Assembly (NCBI GenBank): GCA_965198995.1
Contig: CBDAQG010000002.1
Span: forward strand, 1,860,001 to 1,924,000
Direction: 5' to 3'
From: CAXMMR01 sp965198995
GTDB taxonomy: Bacteria; Pseudomonadota; Alphaproteobacteria; Acetobacterales; Acetobacteraceae
DNA: 64,000 bases
Made by a program: the position numbers and the translations under genes. The notes below the pieces were generated by a model. It worked only from the letters and a program-made list of their open reading frames with translations, made no database searches and had not been told where the DNA came from. The first letter of the stretch is position 1. Each line of letters opens with the position of its first letter. Positions 60,895-64,000 of this stretch are shown here, one piece after another.

Positions 60895-61872
60895 CTACAT
60901 CCTGACGAGGGCGGCGCCCCAGGTCATGCCGCCGCCCAGCGCCTCCATCAGCACCAGCGAGCCCGGTCGGATGCGGCCGTCGCCCACCGCCTCGGCGAGT
61001 GCGAGCGGGATCGAGGCGGCGGAGGTGTTGGCGTGGCGATCGACCGTGACCACCACCCGCTCGGGCGGCAGCGCGAGCTTGCGCGCCATCGCCTCGATGA
61101 TGCGCAGATTGGCCTGATGCGGCACCAGCCAGTTCACCGCGTCACGCGCGAGCCCGTTCGCCGCGAGCGCCTCGTCCACCACGCCGGAGAGCTTGCCGAC
61201 GGCGTGGCGGAACACCTCGCGGCCCTGCATGATCAGGTGGCCGGAGCGCTCCGGCTGACCGACCGCGCCGTCGATGTAGAGCAGGTCGCCCAGCCGGCCA
61301 TCGGCATGCAGGTGCGTCGACAGCAGCCCGCGTCCGCTCTGCCTCGGCTCGCGCGCGAGCAGCACCGCGCCGGCGCCGTCGCCGAACAGCACGCAGGTGT
61401 TGCGGTCGCTCCAATCCATGATCCGGGAGTATACCTCGCTGCCGATCACCAACACCCGCTCGGCCTGGCCGCGGCACATCAGACCATCGGCGACGGCGAG
61501 CGCGTAGACGAAGCCGCTGCAGGCGGCCGAGAGGTCGAAGCCGAAGCCGCGCGTGATGCCGAGCGCCGCCTGGATGCGCAGCGCCGTCGCTGGAAAACCC
61601 TGGTCGGGGGTGCTGGTGGCGACGATCACCACGTCGACCGCCGCCGCCGCGACGCCGGCCTGCGCCAGCGCCGCGCGTGCCGCCGCCGCACCCATGAAGG
61701 CGGCGGTCTCGTCCGGCCCGGCGAGGTGGCGCTGGCGGATGCCGGTGCGCTCGCGGATCCACTCGTCCGAGGTGTCGACGCGGCGCGACAGCTCGGCATT
61801 GTCGACCACCCGGCGCGGCAGGTAGCCACCGACGCCGACGATTGCCGCGCGGGCGTCAGGATGAACGTCCAT
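60895..61872 (-). CDS. fabH: Beta-ketoacyl-ACP synthase III
   Basis: Starts fatty-acid synthesis by condensing acetyl-CoA with malonyl-ACP. The catalytic Cys is in GFDLSAACSGFVYALAVADG, the His in VNWLVPHQANLRIIEAMARK and the Asn in VDRHANTSAASIPLALAEAV. It begins ARAAIVGVGGYLPRRVVDNA and has 325 residues, the usual length. ATG 61872 is chosen; frame extension to 62190 passes through family A copy 13 and into plsX. Confidence 0.96.
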   Translation of the reverse strand: MDVHPDARAAIVGVGGYLPRRVVDNAELSRRVDTSDEWIRERTGIRQRHLAGPDETAAFMGAAAARAALAQAGVAAAAVDVVIVATSTPDQGFPATALRIQAALGITRGFGFDLSAACSGFVYALAVADGLMCRGQAERVLVIGSEVYSRIMDWSDRNTCVLFGDGAGAVLLAREPRQSGRGLLSTHLHADGRLGDLLYIDGAVGQPERSGHLIMQGREVFRHAVGKLSGVVDEALAANGLARDAVNWLVPHQANLRIIEAMARKLALPPERVVVTVDRHANTSAASIPLALAEAVGDGRIRPGSLVLMEALGGGMTWGAALVRM

Positions 61873-61885
61873 GAGTGTCCCCGAA

Positions 61886-62008
61886 AGAAGGCCAGGGCGC
61901 TGCCCTGGACCCGCTGGGGCCGTGAGGCCCCAGACCCCGTTTACTAATGTGCTGGATTTTAAAAGCTCCGCCTTGACTGGGGGCCAGGAGCACTGCCCTG
62001 GCCTTCCG
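61886..62008. repeat. Family A element, copy 13
   Basis: AAGGCCAGGGCGCTGCCCTG, CTGGGGCC/GGCCCCAG, CTGGATTTTAAAAGCTCCGC (a degraded AAAGGC/GCCTTT), and right arm GGCCAGGAGCACTGCCCTGG followed by CCTTCC. It fills most of the gap between fabH and plsX inside the operon. Confidence 0.75.
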
Positions 62009-62020
62009 CCCCATGCTGGC

Positions 62021-63091
62021 TCAATCCGCCGCCGCCAGGGTCGATCCAGTCGCGGGCGCGTCGTCCGCCACGGCGACCAGGCCGGCGACCCGGGCGAGCC
62101 CGTCGCGGATGCGGTCGTTGAAGCGGTGCACCACCATGTCCATCGCCACGTCGATGGCATGCGCGAAGCCCTGCGCGTCGGTGCCGCCATGCGACTTCAC
62201 GACGACGCCGTTCAGCCCCAGCATCACCGCGCCATTGTAGCGCCGTGGGTCCAGCCAGGTGCGCAGGCGCTCGAGGCCGGGACGCACCAGCAGGTAGGCG
62301 AGCTTGCCGGCCAGTGAGCCACCGAAAATCTCCCGCAGCAGCTCCGACACTAGCTTCAAGGCGCCCTCGCCAGTCTTCAGCGCAATGTTGCCGGTAAAGC
62401 CGTCGGCCACGATCACGTCGGTGGTGCCGGCGGCGATGTCGTGGCCCTCGACAAAGCCATAGAACTGGGCGGCGATGTGGCTGCGCTTCAGCACCTCGGC
62501 GGCGGCGCGCAGCCGGTCGCTGCCCTTCATCTCCTCGGTGCCGACGTTCAGCAGGCCGATCGAGGGCGCGGTCAGCCCGAGCACGGTGCGGGCGAACATG
62601 TCGCCCAGGATCGCGAACTCGACCAGGTTGCGGCTGTCGCAGGCCAGGTTGGCGCCGAGGTCGAGCATGACCACGTCGCCGCGCGCCGACGGGCCGATGG
62701 CGGCCATCGCCGGACGGTCGATGCCGGGCAGGGTCTTGATGATGATCTTGGCCAGCGCCAACAGCGCGCCGGTGTTGCCGGCGGTGATCACGCCGGCCGT
62801 CTCGCCGGCCGCCACCGCCTCGATCGCAATGCGCATCGAGGCGCCGCGCCGGCGCAAGGCCGCGGTCGGCTTCATCGAGCTCGGGATCGTCTCGTCAGCG
62901 TGGCGCACCGTGCAGACGGCGGCGGCACGCGGCTCGGCGGCCAGCAACGGCCGCAGCAAAGCCTCGTTACCGACCAGCAGGAAACGCGCTTGCGGATGGC
63001 GCTCGGCGGCGATGGCGATGCCGCCGATCACCATGCCGGGCGCATCGTCGCCGCCCATTGCGTCGACGGCAAGGACGAAGCCGCCGCTCAA
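62021..63091 (-). CDS. plsX: Phosphate acyltransferase PlsX
   Basis: Converts acyl-ACP to acyl-phosphate for phospholipid synthesis. The 356-residue protein begins FVLAVDAMGGDDAPGMVIGG. It has PTAALRRRGASMRIAIEAVA, AGVITAGNTGALLALAKIII, IGLLNVGTEEMKGSDRLRAA and IVADGFTGNIALKTGEGALK, all PlsX signatures. It lies between rpmF and fabH in the classic order. Confidence 0.97.
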   Translation of the reverse strand: MSGGFVLAVDAMGGDDAPGMVIGGIAIAAERHPQARFLLVGNEALLRPLLAAEPRAAAVCTVRHADETIPSSMKPTAALRRRGASMRIAIEAVAAGETAGVITAGNTGALLALAKIIIKTLPGIDRPAMAAIGPSARGDVVMLDLGANLACDSRNLVEFAILGDMFARTVLGLTAPSIGLLNVGTEEMKGSDRLRAAAEVLKRSHIAAQFYGFVEGHDIAAGTTDVIVADGFTGNIALKTGEGALKLVSELLREIFGGSLAGKLAYLLVRPGLERLRTWLDPRRYNGAVMLGLNGVVVKSHGGTDAQGFAHAIDVAMDMVVHRFNDRIRDGLARVAGLVAVADDAPATGSTLAAAD

Positions 63092-63124
63092 GCGAACCCC
63101 TCGCCGCGGCCAGCCGAACTCAGC

Positions 63125-63328
63125 TCAGGCGCGAACGGCACCCTTGAGCGCCTTGCCGGCCCCAACCACCTCGCGGCCGTCGTAATGGCCGCAATGGCTG
63201 CAGACATGATGCGGACGCTTCAACTCGCCGCAATTCGAGCATTCGTTATGGGCTTCGCTGGGCAACGCCTGGTGGCTGCGACGCATGCCGCGACGGGACG
63301 GCGAGGTCTTTCTCTTTGGGACGGCCAT
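63125..63328 (-). CDS. rpmF: 50S ribosomal protein L32
   Basis: A 67-residue basic protein: MAVPKRKTSPSRRGMRRSHQ, then a zinc ribbon with ECSNCGELKRPHHVCSHCGH (four Cys retained), then YDGREVV. It is between the DUF177 gene and plsX. The gap to DUF177 holds family A copy 14. Confidence 0.97.
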   Translation of the reverse strand: MAVPKRKTSPSRRGMRRSHQALPSEAHNECSNCGELKRPHHVCSHCGHYDGREVVGAGKALKGAVRA

Positions 63329-63391
63329 AACAGGCGAAACTCCAGACGCGTACGAGCCGCGCGGGGTAGCAGAGGGTTATGTAGCTTGCAA

Positions 63392-63606
63392 GCGAAGGCA
63401 AGGCCAGGGCTCTGCCCTGGACCCGCTGGGGGCGGCGCCCCCAGACCCGCATCCATTTAGAACCTGACTGGGCTCTTCCTTAGCTGGCGAAGCCATTCAA
63501 TGCTGCTCCAACAGCACCGATTTCGCCAAGACAGCATGAATCAAGTGATGGATTTTAAAGGCTCCGCCTTTAATGGGGTCAAGGGGCAAAGCCCCTTGCC
63601 TTGCCT
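63392..63606. repeat. Family A element, copy 14 (full length, clearest copy)
   Basis: GAAGGCAAGGCCAGGGCTCT with stem CCAGGGC/GCCCTGG, then CTGGGGGCGGCGCCCCCAG, ACCCGCATCCATTTAGAACC, TCTTCCTTAGCTGGCGAAGC, TGGATTTTAAAGGCTCCGCC, and GGGTCAAGGGGCAAAGCCCC with TTGCCTTGCC. It contains all four modules and fills the gap between the DUF177 stop and rpmF. Confidence 0.85.
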
Positions 63607-64000
63607 TCATAGCTTCGGCCGCAGCGCCGCGAATGGACTGGAGCCTGGCGCCTCCACCGTTTCGTCCAGCACCGCGCCGGGTTTTCTTGGATACGGGTCC
63701 AGGCCGAGGGCGAGCTGTTCGGTTGCGGCCTCGCCGAGGTCGATGGTGTCGCCATCATAGACGATCTCGTCCTCGCTATCGGGATCGATCTCCTCGTCGG
63801 GCTGCTCCTCGACGACGAAGCGCACTGCGAAGCTCTCCTCGACGTCGCTGTCGAACGGCTCGAGGGTGACGACGCAGTCCTGGGTCAGCCGGGCGGCGAG
63901 CTGGCCCTGGGCGGCGACGGCGCCGCCGGGCAGCTCGGCCAGGCTGAAGCGGCAGCGCAGGCTGGCCAGGGCGACGAGGCCGAGGCGGGTGGCCAGCGCG
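63607..64000 (-). CDS. DUF177 (YceD) family protein, C-terminal part
   Basis: The start is beyond the right edge. Visible residues include LASLRCRFSLAELPGGAVAA, LTQDCVVTLEPFDSDVEESF, AVRFVVEEQPDEEIDPDSED and TIDLGEAATEQLALGLDPYP, the YceD pattern (LxPF...VxxxFxVRF, then E-L-ALxLDPYPR). YceD/DUF177 is a conserved partner of rpmF, linked in the literature to 23S rRNA handling and plastid development; its exact role is unsettled. The stop directly follows family A copy 14. Confidence 0.85.
   Translation of the reverse strand, partial: ALATRLGLVALASLRCRFSLAELPGGAVAAQGQLAARLTQDCVVTLEPFDSDVEESFAVRFVVEEQPDEEIDPDSEDEIVYDGDTIDLGEAATEQLALGLDPYPRKPGAVLDETVEAPGSSPFAALRPKL

Overview
The window is very GC-rich chromosomal DNA from an alphaproteobacterium. 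Gene order suggests Rhodospirillales, most likely an Acetobacteraceae member with a full respiratory chain (inference). The clues are the dxr-cdsA-uppS-frr-pyrH-tsf-rpsB block, a contiguous nuoA-N operon running into birA-coaX-rnj-DUF1467-proS-lolC-lolD-dnaE, the tig-clpP-clpX-lon block, and the DUF177-rpmF-plsX-fabH-ihfA-merR block. Almost all of it is core housekeeping. I see no transposase, prophage, CRISPR array, rRNA or integrase.

Layout. 1-5047 (minus strand): start of dxr, then phospholipid and undecaprenyl-phosphate synthesis (cdsA, uppS), ribosome recycling, UMP kinase, EF-Ts and ribosomal protein S2. 5206-9649 is a looser stretch: a GT-C-like membrane protein, a metallo-beta-lactamase-fold hydrolase, a frameshifted P-loop kinase, a DUF2268-like putative protease and a GNAT acetyltransferase. 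9828-17040: dnaE, the lipoprotein exporter LolD/LolC and proS. 17423-20967: DUF1467, RNase J, type III pantothenate kinase and biotin-protein ligase. 20964-35826: all fourteen complex I genes, followed upstream by tRNA-Asp and tRNA-Val. 36291-42700: Lon, ClpX, ClpP and trigger factor, a protein quality-control block. 42796-50185: tRNA-Leu, an IclR regulator, bifunctional NAD(P)HX repair enzyme, CopD-like membrane protein, a DUF2272 lipoprotein, a PopZ-like (DUF2497) protein, a TolC channel, a PIMT-like methyltransferase and tRNA-Cys. 50370-54840: a small anchored protein and a poorly characterised envelope trio (coiled-coil membrane protein, secreted VWA-like protein, OmpA lipoprotein). 54933-59682: tRNA-Leu, tRNA-Asn, a 2H phosphoesterase, a large two-domain glycosyltransferase and tRNA-Pro. 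59815-64000: MerR, IHF-alpha, FabH, PlsX, L32 and the end of a DUF177 (YceD) gene.

The most unusual feature is not a gene. Two families of dispersed inverted-repeat elements occupy many of the intergenic spaces. Family A (about 14 copies) is GC-rich. It is bounded by hairpin-forming arms of the type AAGGCCAGGGCTCTGCCCTGG and its inverted complement. Family B (6 copies) is AT-rich, with arms such as GGTTCTTTTTTGCAAAAAAG followed by CAAAAAACTTTTG and its inverse. In both families the two sides of the hairpin stems change together between copies, so the structure is conserved rather than the sequence. Family A copies also enter coding sequence: one lies inside the GT-C-like gene, another supplies that gene's C-terminus, one supplies the C-terminus of the NAD(P)HX enzyme, and one contains the pyrH stop codon. 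In addition, three genes (dnaE, the OmpA lipoprotein gene and the large glycosyltransferase gene) carry in-frame 15-bp tandem repeats.
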